Of a stretch of DNA of 64,000 nt, positions 36,226 to 45,475 are shown one piece after another; the first letter of the stretch is position 1, and each line of letters opens with the position of its first letter. Source of the stretch: JBGTIS01 sp041745535 (GTDB lineage: Bacteria > Bacteroidota > Bacteroidia > Cytophagales > Cyclobacteriaceae). Below the pieces are notes generated by a model that did not search any database, was not told the origin of the DNA, and saw only the letters and a list, made by a program, of their open reading frames with translations. A program made the position numbers and the translations under genes. The DNA is taken from positions 1-64,000 of the forward strand of contig JBGTIS010000022.1 of NCBI GenBank assembly GCA_041745535.1, read 5' to 3'.

Positions 36226-36810
36226 ATGAAAACCATAGAGATTATAGGGTTTAAAAGAGCAAATCTCGGTAAAAAAGATGCCAAATACCTGCGCCAGGAA
36301 GGTAATGTTCCATGCGTAGTATATGGTGGAAAAGATGAGGTACATTTTTATGCGCCCATGATTTTATTCAGAGATTTGGTGTATACACCGGAAATCCATC
36401 AGGTAGACCTAAATATTGAAGGTGATATCCGGCAATGTATTTTACAGGATATACAGTTCCATCCGGTTAATGACATAATTCTACATGCCGACTTCCTGGA
36501 ACTGAACAAGAAGAAAGAAATAAAAATGGATGTGCCTGTCAAATTGGAAGGCATCCCAATAGGAGTTCAAAAAGGTGGTAAGGTAGCGTTAAAGCTTCGT
36601 TCATTAAAAGTGAAGGCATTACCAGATAACATGCCCGATTACATAACCGTAATGGTAGAAAACCTTGACTTGGGAAAATCGGTGAAAGTTGGCGATGTTA
36701 AAACAGGCGACTATACGATCCTGACCAGTAATCTGGTTTCGATTGCCACTGTTTCAATACCGAGAGGGTTACGAGGTGGCGATACGGGCGAAGAGGAAGA
36801 AGCCGCATAA
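36226..36810 (+). CDS. rplY: 50S ribosomal protein L25 (CTC family)
   Basis: This 194-residue protein is of the long L25/CTC type. The N-terminal 5S-rRNA-binding domain has GKKDAKYLRQEGNVPCVVYG (TL5-like), and the C-terminal beta domain has the FHPVNDIILHADFLEL region and KVKALPDNMPDYI. It binds 5S rRNA in the large subunit. It ends in an acidic tail (GDTGEEEEAA). It lies 26 bp after prs and is followed by a terminator. Confidence 0.95.
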   Translation: MKTIEIIGFKRANLGKKDAKYLRQEGNVPCVVYGGKDEVHFYAPMILFRDLVYTPEIHQVDLNIEGDIRQCILQDIQFHPVNDIILHADFLELNKKKEIKMDVPVKLEGIPIGVQKGGKVALKLRSLKVKALPDNMPDYITVMVENLDLGKSVKVGDVKTGDYTILTSNLVSIATVSIPRGLRGGDTGEEEEAA

Positions 36811-36838
36811 CGCACCTTTTAAAATTTTTAACTTTATT

Positions 36839-36870
36839 AAATCCTGCTTTTCATCATCGCAGGATTTTTT
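36839..36870 (+). terminator. Rho-independent terminator after rplY
   Basis: AAATCCTGC and GCAGGATTT pair around an 11-nt loop and are followed by a T run. It separates rplY from pth, so pth probably has read-through or its own promoter. Confidence 0.8.
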
Positions 36871-36895
36871 CTTTTAATCCACCTGTTATTTAGTA

Positions 36896-37456
36896 ATGAA
36901 ATACCTTATCACAGGATTGGGAAATCCTGGTCCGAAATACGAACTAACACGGCATAACATTGGGTTTTTGGTGCTGGATCACCTGGCGGAACAAATGAAC
37001 TGTACTTTTACCAGTGGGAAGTTAGCGGAAATGGCAAACAGCAAGCATAAAGGCAGACAATTATACCTGATTAAGCCCGCCACATTTATGAACCTGAGTG
37101 GAAAGGCCGTCAACTACTGGCTGCAAGCACTCAAAATACCCAAAGAAAATCTGCTGGTTGTTGTAGATGACATTGCTCTGCCTTTCAGAAAACTCAGAAT
37201 GCGCCCCAAAGGATCAAGCGCGGGCCATAATGGGCTAAATCATATTGAGCAAACTATTGGCGGGCAAGATTATGTACGGCTTCGCTTTGGTGTAGGAAAT
37301 AATTTCCCCAAAGGCAGACAGGTAGATTATGTGTTGAGTAATTTTGATCAGGAAGAATTAAATGCATTACCGGAAATTATGGACGTGGCAGCAGAAATGA
37401 TCCTTTCATTTGTCACCATTGGCGCTGAAAAAACTATGTCGGAGTTCAATAAATAG
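36896..37456 (+). CDS. pth: Peptidyl-tRNA hydrolase
   Basis: This 186-residue enzyme frees tRNA from peptidyl-tRNA that drops off ribosomes. It has the family motifs GLGNPGPKYELTRHNIGF (catalytic His about residue 20), KPATFMNLSGKAV with the conserved Asn and Met, and VVDDIALPF with Asp near 93, then GSSAGHNGLNHIEQTIG. Length and motifs are normal. It is cytoplasmic and downstream of the rplY terminator by 26 bp. Confidence 0.97.
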   Translation: MKYLITGLGNPGPKYELTRHNIGFLVLDHLAEQMNCTFTSGKLAEMANSKHKGRQLYLIKPATFMNLSGKAVNYWLQALKIPKENLLVVVDDIALPFRKLRMRPKGSSAGHNGLNHIEQTIGGQDYVRLRFGVGNNFPKGRQVDYVLSNFDQEELNALPEIMDVAAEMILSFVTIGAEKTMSEFNK

Positions 37457-37587
37457 TTTTTTAAATAAATTGTCCTGTAATCTTAAGTGATAACCATCTT
37501 TATAACAATTTTATCGTATAGCAATAGTGAAGTAAGAATTAGTAAGGCTTTTTTTAACCTTATTCTATAAAATATTGTTATACGGTT

Positions 37588-38271
37588 ATGGAAAAAACGC
37601 AAGCAAAAAAATCAACAAAAGCCAATCCTGATCAATCAGCAAAAATAAAGGAAGCATATATTGAATATGTACTGGAAAATGGTCATGAACCGGCTTCAGT
37701 TTTTCAGTTTATGAAATCTCTGAAAATGAAGGAGTCGGTTTTCTACGATTATTACAACTCTTTTACGGCATTACAAAAAGAAATCTGGAAAGGGTTCTTC
37801 GACCAGGCGGTTCAAACCATTGAAAGTGATGAGGTTTTTCGTTCTTATTCTGTAAGAGAGAAATTGCTTGCCTTTTATTATACCTGGATCGAGGTATTAA
37901 AAAATAACAGAAGTTACATTATTTACTGCTGGCAGGATCTGAATGCTTTCGACCGCAACTTTGCCCGCAACCAGGGAGAATTTCTTACTGGTTTTAAAAG
38001 CTGTTTTATTGATTTTGTGAATGAACTGATTAATGAAGGAAAAGAAAGCAACGAAGTGGCAGACAGGCCTCTGATCAGCAACAATTATGATAAAATTTTG
38101 TGGCAACAACTTCTGTTCATCCTAAATTTCTGGGTAAAAGATGACAGCAAAGGATTTGAAAAAACTGATGCTGCCATCGAGAAAGCCGTTAACCTTTCCT
38201 TCGATATTATGGGTCGGGGCGCTTGGGATGCTGCTGTAGATTTTGCCCGATTCCTTTACCAAACCCGTTAA
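37588..38271 (+). CDS. TetR-like transcriptional regulator
   Basis: This 227-residue protein has an N-terminal helix-turn-helix of the TetR type: DQSAKIKEAYIEYVLENGHE leads to SVFQFMKSLKMKESVFYDYY, where the recognition helix is followed by an aromatic-rich stretch. The rest is helical, with a cluster of Trp and Tyr that could form a ligand pocket. The next gene, an ABC1 kinase, starts 59 bp later on the same strand and is its most likely partner. The ligand is unknown. Confidence 0.75.
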   Translation: MEKTQAKKSTKANPDQSAKIKEAYIEYVLENGHEPASVFQFMKSLKMKESVFYDYYNSFTALQKEIWKGFFDQAVQTIESDEVFRSYSVREKLLAFYYTWIEVLKNNRSYIIYCWQDLNAFDRNFARNQGEFLTGFKSCFIDFVNELINEGKESNEVADRPLISNNYDKILWQQLLFILNFWVKDDSKGFEKTDAAIEKAVNLSFDIMGRGAWDAAVDFARFLYQTR

Positions 38272-38329
38272 CCATTCCCCAGTATTTGAAAAGTGAGATA
38301 AAGCAGTAGTAAGTAGCAATTCGTTAAAA

Positions 38330-39646
38330 ATGAAAGAACAATCGAAAATTCCTACCTCTAAGGTGCAACGTGCTTCCATGTTTGTAAAAACCGGAGCCAA
38401 AGTAGGAGGTAATTACCTTAAATATTATACAAAAAAAGCTTTTAATCGTGATCTGGACCGCAATACGCTACATAACGATAATGCATCCGATATTTATGAA
38501 GGACTGAGCGAACTGAAAGGAAGCGCGCTCAAAGTATTACAAATGATGAGCATGGATAAAAACATGTTGCCTACGGCTTACACCGATCGGTTTACAATGG
38601 CACAATATAGCGCTCCTCCCCTGTCGTATCCCCTAGTGGTGAAAACTTTCCGGAAATATCTGGGAAAATCGCCTTCGGAGTTTTTTGATACTTTCACTAA
38701 AAACGCGGCCAATGCGGCCTCTATCGGGCAGGTGCACCAGGCCACTTTGGAAGGAAAAAAACTGGCAGTGAAAATTCAGTATCCGGGCGTAGCCGAAAGC
38801 GTAAGTTCCGATTTAAAGATAGTCCGTCCTTTCGCGGTTCGTATTTTGAATATTAGCGACAAAGACCTGGATCATTATCTGGAAGAGGTAGAATCAAAAC
38901 TAATTGAAGAAACTGATTATATGCTGGAAATGAAACGTTCGGTTAGTATTTCTCAGAAATGCGCGCACATCGAAAATCTGTTCTTTCCTGAATATTATCC
39001 TGAGCTTTCGTGTGAGAAAATAATTACGATGGAATGGCTGGAGGGCGACCATCTTAAAGAATTTCTGAAAAAAAATCCAACCCAGGAAGTCAGAGACCAA
39101 ATAGGACAGGCACTCTGGGATTTTTACGATTACCAGATTCATACGCTGCGCGAAGTACATGCTGACCCGCACCCGGGTAATTTCCTGCTTCAGGAAAATG
39201 GCACATTAGGTATTATAGATTTTGGTTGTGTGAAAGAGATTTCTGAAGACTTTTATCAGAAATATTTCTGGTTGCTGAGAAAAAACATTTCTGTAGACGA
39301 ACAGGAACTTGACAAAATCTTTTTTGATTTGAATTTCCTCAACGAAAAAGATACTCCAAAAGAGAAAGTGCTATTCAAGGGTATTTTTAAAGATATGATT
39401 GGCATGTTGGGCAAACCTTTTCATTATGATGAGTTTGATTTTAGCGATAACTCTTATTTTGAGGAAATCTATGCGTTAAGTGAACAAATTTCTAATATGA
39501 AAGAAGTAAGGGAATCGCGCTCAGCCCGGGGTCCGAAAGATGCCCTGTACATCAATCGTACCTACTTTGGTTTATATTCTATTCTCAATGAGCTAGGCGC
39601 TAAAATACTTACCCGAAAACCCGAGTGGCTCGCCGCTGAAGTTTAG
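38330..39646 (+). CDS. ABC1/UbiB-family atypical protein kinase-like protein
   Basis: This 438-residue protein belongs to the ABC1/ADCK/UbiB family. The features are an N-terminal region with KTGAKVGGNYLKYY in place of the usual KxGQ helix, a nucleotide loop ASIGQVHQATLEGKKLAVKIQYPG with the AVK lysine, the catalytic loop HADPHPGNFLL, and IIDFGCV as the DFG equivalent. Family members help in quinone biosynthesis or lipid metabolism as ATPases. It follows the TetR-like gene by 59 bp and ends at a terminator. Confidence 0.88.
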   Translation: MKEQSKIPTSKVQRASMFVKTGAKVGGNYLKYYTKKAFNRDLDRNTLHNDNASDIYEGLSELKGSALKVLQMMSMDKNMLPTAYTDRFTMAQYSAPPLSYPLVVKTFRKYLGKSPSEFFDTFTKNAANAASIGQVHQATLEGKKLAVKIQYPGVAESVSSDLKIVRPFAVRILNISDKDLDHYLEEVESKLIEETDYMLEMKRSVSISQKCAHIENLFFPEYYPELSCEKIITMEWLEGDHLKEFLKKNPTQEVRDQIGQALWDFYDYQIHTLREVHADPHPGNFLLQENGTLGIIDFGCVKEISEDFYQKYFWLLRKNISVDEQELDKIFFDLNFLNEKDTPKEKVLFKGIFKDMIGMLGKPFHYDEFDFSDNSYFEEIYALSEQISNMKEVRESRSARGPKDALYINRTYFGLYSILNELGAKILTRKPEWLAAEV

Positions 39647-39693
39647 CGGGTTTACAGACCACAAGCTTATATACTGATTTACTTTATCAGAAG

Positions 39694-39724
39694 AAGGATT
39701 GATCCTGCTATCAATCCTTTTTTT
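39694..39724 (+). terminator. Rho-independent terminator after the ABC1 gene
   Basis: AAGGATTGAT and ATCAATCCTT form a 10-bp stem with a CCTGCT loop, followed by a T run. Confidence 0.88.
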
Positions 39725-39875
39725 GTATTGGTTGAACCTGCAAATTCGCCCATTAAAGTTACCTTTCTGGTTTCTTAGTCTCCATCAGCACATATTTACC
39801 AACTATAAAATTGTATAATTATAAAAGAATTTAAAACTTAAGCTTTATTCTATTTTCAATTTATCACTACTACCT

Positions 39876-40997
39876 GTGAAATACTATCTGATTGCCGGCG
39901 AAGCCTCAGGCGACACGCATGGCGCTTTACTAATGAAAGCGTTAAAAAAAGAAGATCCTGAAGCCCAATTCAGGGTGTGGGGAGGCGATTTGATGGAGGA
40001 AGCCGGTGGCGAACTGGTAAAACATTATAAAGACCACGCTTTTATGGGCATTGCAGAAGTGGTGGTGCATTTAAAAACTATCAGGAAAAATATAGCATAC
40101 TGCAAACAGGATCTGGCACAATACCAGCCTGATGTGGTCATATTTATCGACTATTCCGGATTTAATTTGCGAATCGCCAAATTTGCCAAGCAAATCGGAT
40201 TAAGAACCTTTTATTATGTGGCTCCACAAATATGGGCCTGGCGACAGTACCGGATTAAAGATATTAAAAAGTACCTGGACCGTGTTTTTATTATTTTTCC
40301 ATTTGAAAAAGATTTTTACGCCAAACATAACTACAAAGCCGATTTTGTAGGTTATCCGTTGATCGATACTATTGAAGAGAAAGTTAAAAATTCGCCTGAT
40401 TTTAATACTTTTATTGAGAAAAACAATTTACCTGATACACCTATTGTCGCGCTGCTGCCCGGCAGCCGCAAGCAGGAGTTAAGCAATATGTTACCCGTAA
40501 TGGTAAAAATGATTGATAAGTTTAAGAATTATCAATTCGTAATAGCAGGTACTTCTTCCATTGACCGTTCGTTTTACGATTCTTTTTTAGAAAATCGGCC
40601 CGTGAATATTGTATTCAATCAAACCTATGATTTGCTTTTTAACGCACGGGCAGCCTTGGTTACTTCGGGCACCGCTACCCTGGAAACTGCCCTGCTAAAA
40701 GTGCCAGAGGTGGTTTGTTACAAAACAAGCTGGCTTACTTACCGGGTGGTTAAAACTCTGATTAAGATACGGTTTATCTCGCTGACCAATCTGGTAATGG
40801 ACAAAGAAATTGTAAAAGAACTGATTCAGCATGAATTTACCGCTGAAAACCTGAAGAAAGAACTTCATTTATTGCTCAACGACAATGAACACCGGAAAAA
40901 AATGCTTACTCATTTCGATGAGCTTACCAAAAAATTAGGCAATGGTGGCGCGCCGGCAAGAGCCGCAAAAATAATGTATCAGGATTTAAAAAAGTAA
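39876..40997 (+). CDS. lpxB: Lipid-A-disaccharide synthase
   Basis: This 373-residue GT19 glycosyltransferase joins UDP-diacylglucosamine and lipid X to form the lipid A disaccharide. It starts with GTG and shows IAGEASGDTHGALLMKAL, VWGGDLMEEAGGELV, FIDYSGFNLRIAK, APQIWAWRQYRIKDIKKYLD, ALLPGSRKQEL and TSGTATLETALL. It works at the inner-membrane surface. It confirms a Gram-negative host with a lipid A outer leaflet. The other lpx genes are elsewhere. Confidence 0.96.
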   Translation: MKYYLIAGEASGDTHGALLMKALKKEDPEAQFRVWGGDLMEEAGGELVKHYKDHAFMGIAEVVVHLKTIRKNIAYCKQDLAQYQPDVVIFIDYSGFNLRIAKFAKQIGLRTFYYVAPQIWAWRQYRIKDIKKYLDRVFIIFPFEKDFYAKHNYKADFVGYPLIDTIEEKVKNSPDFNTFIEKNNLPDTPIVALLPGSRKQELSNMLPVMVKMIDKFKNYQFVIAGTSSIDRSFYDSFLENRPVNIVFNQTYDLLFNARAALVTSGTATLETALLKVPEVVCYKTSWLTYRVVKTLIKIRFISLTNLVMDKEIVKELIQHEFTAENLKKELHLLLNDNEHRKKMLTHFDELTKKLGNGGAPARAAKIMYQDLKK

Positions 40998-41032
40998 AAC
41001 AGAGCCAACCTTACTCCGTTTCAAAATTATTT

Positions 41033-41944
41033 TTATTCTTCTTTAAAATTTTGAACCTGGTAAACCAAACCAATACCAAGCCCCTGGCTAAGCTGAATCT
41101 GATCGTCCTGATTGTTATCATACAGGAAAATAGCTGTTAAATTTACATTAATATATTTAGTAACTTGAGCCGAAATGGCAACATCCAATCGGTGGTCGAT
41201 AGAATCAAAAGAAAAGTCTTCGTAATTGGCAAATAACTGATAGCGGGTTTGTAAATTGAGATTTTCTGTAAGCTGTTTATCCAGGCTCGTCAAAACCTGT
41301 AAGGCATACCATTCGTAACGTACGGTTTCGCCAATTTCGACACCATAGTTTTTGGGTGGTACCCCTGCTTCGTTCAGGTAAAGTCGCGTGTCTCTAACAT
41401 AAGTAATGCGGGGGGAAAACGGGCTTAAGCGCAACCAGAAATAATCATTTGGCTTGTATTCGAAGCCCAGAGAGGCCGTTAAAAATCCGGGAGCCATAAA
41501 CTTGGAAATCAGGAATCGGTTGTCGTCATCATCATACCGGTAACCCTTGCCAAACTGCGTAAGAAAATTCAAAGAAAGATAGATGTCCCAGTTTTTCGAA
41601 AAATCATACCCTAACTTTGAATCAATAAAAATTCTATCCTGGGTTTTTCGTGCATTTTTCAGGTTCTGGTTTTTAACCACTCCATATAATAATTCAAGGA
41701 TATTATCGTACGACCATTTCCCTTTTTCGTAGCTGGCTGTTGTATTAAGAAGAGCGCCTAGTGCTATCGAATTAGTTCCTCCGCCCGTCCAGTTATCGCT
41801 AAATGAAGCCTGGCTAAAATTTAGCCCGCCATTAAACGACAACTTCCAGGCAGAATCTGCCGGCGCCAGGGTAAGTGTATCAGTTTGGGTCCACCCATTC
41901 AGGGTAAGCAAAAAAATACTGCATAGTAAAACTATTATTTTCAT
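41033..41944 (-). CDS. DUF3078 outer-membrane-like protein
   Basis: This 303-residue protein has a signal peptide (1-20, LTLNGWTQ) and the DUF3078 pattern (LSFNGGLNFSQASFSDNWTGGG, SKLGYDFSKNWDIYLSLNF, MAPGFLTASLGFEYKPNDYF). The strands alternate and the sequence is tyrosine-rich, as in an outer-membrane barrel, although the protein ends with a charged FKEE rather than an aromatic. No function is established for DUF3078. It faces lpxB and lies 52 bp from the MscS-like remnant, same strand. Confidence 0.85.
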   Translation of the reverse strand: MKIIVLLCSIFLLTLNGWTQTDTLTLAPADSAWKLSFNGGLNFSQASFSDNWTGGGTNSIALGALLNTTASYEKGKWSYDNILELLYGVVKNQNLKNARKTQDRIFIDSKLGYDFSKNWDIYLSLNFLTQFGKGYRYDDDDNRFLISKFMAPGFLTASLGFEYKPNDYFWLRLSPFSPRITYVRDTRLYLNEAGVPPKNYGVEIGETVRYEWYALQVLTSLDKQLTENLNLQTRYQLFANYEDFSFDSIDHRLDVAISAQVTKYINVNLTAIFLYDNNQDDQIQLSQGLGIGLVYQVQNFKEE

Positions 41945-41996
41945 AAAATGCTTTGATTACTTGATAAAAATGGAATAAAATCAGTGTAGGTAATTT

Positions 41997-42350
41997 TTAT
42001 TTTTCCTGAAACAGGTGTACATCTCTCTGAGGAAATGGGATGGTAATTCCTTCCTTGTCAAAAGCTTTTTTAACATTCTCAGTTTTCTCGAAAAAAACGT
42101 TCCAGAAATCAGCATTATTCACCAAAGCCCTTACCTTAAAATTCACGGAGCTTTCGCCTAATTCTGAAACGTTGATGTAGGGAGTATCTCTGTCCAGAAT
42201 TCTTTCATCAGTAAATATCACTTCTTTGATTACTATTATGATCATCCAACCCACAATAAGCGTTATAATCGCTAATACCAGTTTGGGAGTATAAATAATA
42301 ACCAGATCTATCGCTTTCTGATAATAGTAATCCAGGTTGAGGTTTTCCAT
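41997..42350 (-). pseudogene. Internally deleted MscS-type mechanosensitive channel
   Basis: The ORF of 117 residues joins the N-terminal membrane segment of an MscS-family channel (KLVLAIITLIVGWMIII, 23-39) directly to the C-terminal cytoplasmic part (VIKEVIFTDERILDRDTPYI, VSELGESSVNFKVRALVNN, DKEGITIPFPQRDVHLFQ). Normal relatives have about 270-280 residues. The pore helix TM3 and most of the beta domain are gone, in frame, with the junction near residue 38. The product cannot form the usual channel. A start and stop remain, so it may still be translated. Confidence 0.85.
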
Positions 42351-42685
42351 AATAAATAAGTGATTTAAGTTAGTTGGCTGCTACAAAACAAAGCACTTAA
42401 TGGTATAACTACAAAAATTACTGATAGATATGTCATTATTTTCTTTTATCAGAAAGTAAGCATTATAGATAAAGTATCTTTTAAATTTTTCTACAATAAT
42501 TGGTTTATACCTGGGTTGTATCTATGTAAATCTGTATAAAATAGCTGAAAAAGGCTTTAATTTTTTATTTCATAACCCGTTTAAAAATATTTAAATTTTT
42601 TATCAGAACAATTCAATTTTCTCGTTAAATTGAAGCATACACATTACTTACTAATAAATGAAGAAAACTGAATTTAAAATATTCC
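42351..42685. other. AT-rich intergenic region
   Basis: 335 bp with no ORF, RNA or terminator that I can support. It holds the divergent promoters of the MscS remnant and the patatin gene. Confidence 0.35.
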
Positions 42686-42695
42686 AGGAGGTGAT
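42686..42695 (+). promoter_or_regulatory. Unusually perfect Shine-Dalgarno sequence before the patatin gene
   Basis: AGGAGGTGAT lies directly against the ATG at 42696 and fully complements the 3' end of 16S rRNA. Such strong sites are rare in Bacteroidota, and no other gene in this window has one. Confidence 0.7.
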
Positions 42696-45032
42696 ATGGT
42701 TTCAGAATTTTACCTTACCAAATTCGTTATTAAATTCCTTTTTCTGGCCTTTATGTGGGGCTTCGTTATTCCAGGCTATGCACAAAAAGTAGCTTTGGTA
42801 ATGAGTGGTGGGGGCGCGTTAGGAATTTCCCACATAGGCGTACTTAAAGCGCTGGAAGAAAAAGGAATTCCGGTAGATTATGTAATCGGTACCTCCATGG
42901 GTGGTGTGATTGGCGCGTTTTACGCAGCCGGCTATTCGCCTGCGGAAATGGAAAAAATTGTAATTTCTAATGAGTTTCACGATTGGATTGCGGGTAATCT
43001 GGAAGACCAATACCGATATTTACTTTTCGAAAAAGAAAAAGATGCTGCCTTTACCTATTTTAAGCTAGGCATTGATAAACACTGGAAAGTATCGCTGAAA
43101 TCTACCTTTGTACATGATGACGCGATGGATTTTGCCCTGGCAGAATTTCTGGCCCGTCCCTCCGCCGCCGCCCGGAATAATTTCGATAGCTTGCTGGTTC
43201 CCTACCGTTGTGTAACTTCCGATATATTTACGCAATCGTCTGTGGTACTGGAAGACGGAAACCTGAGCGATGCCGTTAAAGCTACCATGACCATTCCTTT
43301 GTTTTTCAGTCCGGTAAAAGTAAAAGGCAGGTACCTGTTCGATGGGGGCATTTACGATAACTTTCCCGCTAGGAAAGCGCTTGAAATTTTTAAACCTGAT
43401 GTGCTCATTGGCATAAATGTTTCGTCGGTAAATTTGCAGGAATATCCTGATGAAGATGAAAAATACCTTTCGCGTTTGTTAGATTACCTGCTTATCGCTA
43501 AAAGCGATTCGGTAGAGGTTACAAAGCATGGCGTATACATCAGTCCTGATTTGGAAACTTTTTCCGGGTTTGACTTCAACAGGGCTGCCGAATTAATCGA
43601 TCAGGGGTATAAGGCTACTATGGCCAAGATGAGCCAGTTAGAGGCCAAAATAAACAGACGGGTCGATAGCATTACCATAGAACGGAAAAGAGCGCTTTTC
43701 AGAACAAATTTTCCAGAATGGAAGTTTGGCCCCACCAAAATGAATTCCCTTAACGGAAAAGAAAGCCATTATGTCAAAGAAATGATCCGTTTGAATGAGA
43801 AAGATTTAACGTTGCGAAACATAAAAAAAACTTATTGCCGCCTGGTAGAAATCGATAATTTTGAATCGCTGCAACCCACCTTTGTGTATGATAAGGAAAA
43901 AGAACGCTTTAACCTGGAATTGCAAACAAAGCCCAACAAAAATATAGAATTGGGAGTGGGTGGAAACATCGCTTCCCGGAACATCAGTCAGATATTTTTT
44001 GGCGTCAACTATAAACGAATGGGCAAATATGCGTATACTTTTTCAGGAAACGTATATGCCGGGCCTTTCTATAATTCAATGGCAACTGCTGTAAGGCTCG
44101 ATTACCCTACTAAAACTCCTTTGTACATCAAACCTAATTTTACTTACAATCGATGGGACTATTTGGGAATCAACGACTTATTTAGGGCCAAGGGAAATAA
44201 TACTATTCTGGTACAAAACGACAGGAAAGTTGGATTGGATGCCGGCTTGTCTCTTGGCAGAAAAAGCGAACTCATTCTTGCGTCTTCCTATTTCAAGATG
44301 AACGACTACTATAGCCCGCTCTCGTCTTTTACTTCACATGACACCCTAAGCCATACCGTTTTTACCGGTCATACCATTAGCCTGAAATACCGCAGAAATA
44401 ATCTGAACCGGAAAAAATACGCTTCAAAAGGAACCTTAGTTGAAATTACCGCCCGCTATGTAAATGGTACCGAAAACTATCAGCCAGGTTCACGCGCCAA
44501 ATCAATTGGGATCGATCAGCCTGTAACTACAAGGCACCAATGGTACACACTGAAACTAGACGCTGAAAAATATTTTACAATAGGGTGGTACAGTTTGGGA
44601 GCCTCAGTGGAAGCTGTTTCGTCAAACCAGACTTTTTTTAGTAATTACATGTCCACTTTAATTAATTCTCCTGCTTTTTACCCTTTGCAGGATAGCCGGT
44701 CCACCTTTATCAACAACTTCAGAAGTTTCGACTATGTAGGCGTAGGATTAAAGAATGTATTTCGTTTTACCAAAAAGCTTGATTTCCGAGGCGAAATATA
44801 TGCTCTCAATAATTTTTCACCACTTACTACCAATCAGGACGATCCGAGCAGTCAGTTTATTGGAAAAGAGGCTACCAGTACTTTAGTAGGTTCGGCCAGC
44901 GTGGTATTTCATTCGGTGTTGGGTCCGGTAAGTTTAAGCGCAAACTATTACGATGCACAGGTAGATACCGGCCAATTTGGTATTTTGTTCAATATCGGGT
45001 TTTTAATATACAATAAAAGACCACTGGAATAA
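42696..45032 (+). CDS. Patatin-like phospholipase fused to an outer-membrane barrel
   Basis: This 778-residue protein has a signal peptide (about 1-30, ending PGYAQ), a patatin domain with oxyanion motif SGGGALGISHIG, nucleophile elbow GTSMGG (Ser near 66), and the catalytic Asp in FDGGIYDN. A POTRA-like linker follows. The C-terminal 350 residues form a BamA/D15-type barrel (YKRMGKYAYTFSGNVYAG, DFRGEIYALNN). This two-domain layout matches type V-d autotransporters (PlpD type), though Bacteroidota forms may face the periplasm. It has an exceptional Shine-Dalgarno sequence. Confidence 0.88.
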   Translation: MVSEFYLTKFVIKFLFLAFMWGFVIPGYAQKVALVMSGGGALGISHIGVLKALEEKGIPVDYVIGTSMGGVIGAFYAAGYSPAEMEKIVISNEFHDWIAGNLEDQYRYLLFEKEKDAAFTYFKLGIDKHWKVSLKSTFVHDDAMDFALAEFLARPSAAARNNFDSLLVPYRCVTSDIFTQSSVVLEDGNLSDAVKATMTIPLFFSPVKVKGRYLFDGGIYDNFPARKALEIFKPDVLIGINVSSVNLQEYPDEDEKYLSRLLDYLLIAKSDSVEVTKHGVYISPDLETFSGFDFNRAAELIDQGYKATMAKMSQLEAKINRRVDSITIERKRALFRTNFPEWKFGPTKMNSLNGKESHYVKEMIRLNEKDLTLRNIKKTYCRLVEIDNFESLQPTFVYDKEKERFNLELQTKPNKNIELGVGGNIASRNISQIFFGVNYKRMGKYAYTFSGNVYAGPFYNSMATAVRLDYPTKTPLYIKPNFTYNRWDYLGINDLFRAKGNNTILVQNDRKVGLDAGLSLGRKSELILASSYFKMNDYYSPLSSFTSHDTLSHTVFTGHTISLKYRRNNLNRKKYASKGTLVEITARYVNGTENYQPGSRAKSIGIDQPVTTRHQWYTLKLDAEKYFTIGWYSLGASVEAVSSNQTFFSNYMSTLINSPAFYPLQDSRSTFINNFRSFDYVGVGLKNVFRFTKKLDFRGEIYALNNFSPLTTNQDDPSSQFIGKEATSTLVGSASVVFHSVLGPVSLSANYYDAQVDTGQFGILFNIGFLIYNKRPLE

Positions 45033-45092
45033 GCCGAAGGTTTTTCACTTCCACTGAAATAGTGTATTTTTCCGGCTGAAGGTTTTAGTTCT

Positions 45093-45467
45093 ATGCAAAA
45101 AGTTCTTATTATTTTTATTGGCGGCGGACTGGGCAGCATTTCCCGGTATCTGCTTACCAAATTTGTGATACAGCAATTCAAAGCGCCCTTTCCCCTGGGC
45201 ACCTTTACAGTTAATATATTGGGCTGTTTACTGATCGGAATTTTTGTGGCTTACCTGGAGAAAACGGCAAATTTAAATCCGGCGTGGGCATTGTTACTTA
45301 CCACAGGATTCTGCGGTGGGTTTACTACCTTTTCTACATTTTCCTTAGAAAATACCCTCCTTTTGAGAAATGGTGATTATCTGACCTTTTTTGCCTACAC
45401 AATGCTGAGCGTTGTAATTGGGTTAAGCGCTGTTTTTTTTGGTTTTTTCCTCATCAGAAAACTGTAA
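45093..45467 (+). CDS. crcB: Fluoride exporter CrcB/Fluc
   Basis: This 124-residue, four-helix membrane protein has the family motifs GGGLGSISRYLL, FPLGTFTVNILGCLLIG (with the pore Asn) and TTGFCGGFTTFSTFSLE (with the Thr/Ser polar track). Dimers of this family let fluoride leave the cytoplasm. I looked for a fluoride riboswitch in the 60 bp before it and saw none. It follows the patatin gene by 60 bp on the same strand. Confidence 0.95.
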   Translation: MQKVLIIFIGGGLGSISRYLLTKFVIQQFKAPFPLGTFTVNILGCLLIGIFVAYLEKTANLNPAWALLLTTGFCGGFTTFSTFSLENTLLLRNGDYLTFFAYTMLSVVIGLSAVFFGFFLIRKL

Positions 45468-45475
45468 ACAAACGG

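Noticed and set aside
45033..45092. Fluoride riboswitch before crcB
   Set aside because: The gap is only 60 bp and lacks the conserved fluoride-aptamer segments.
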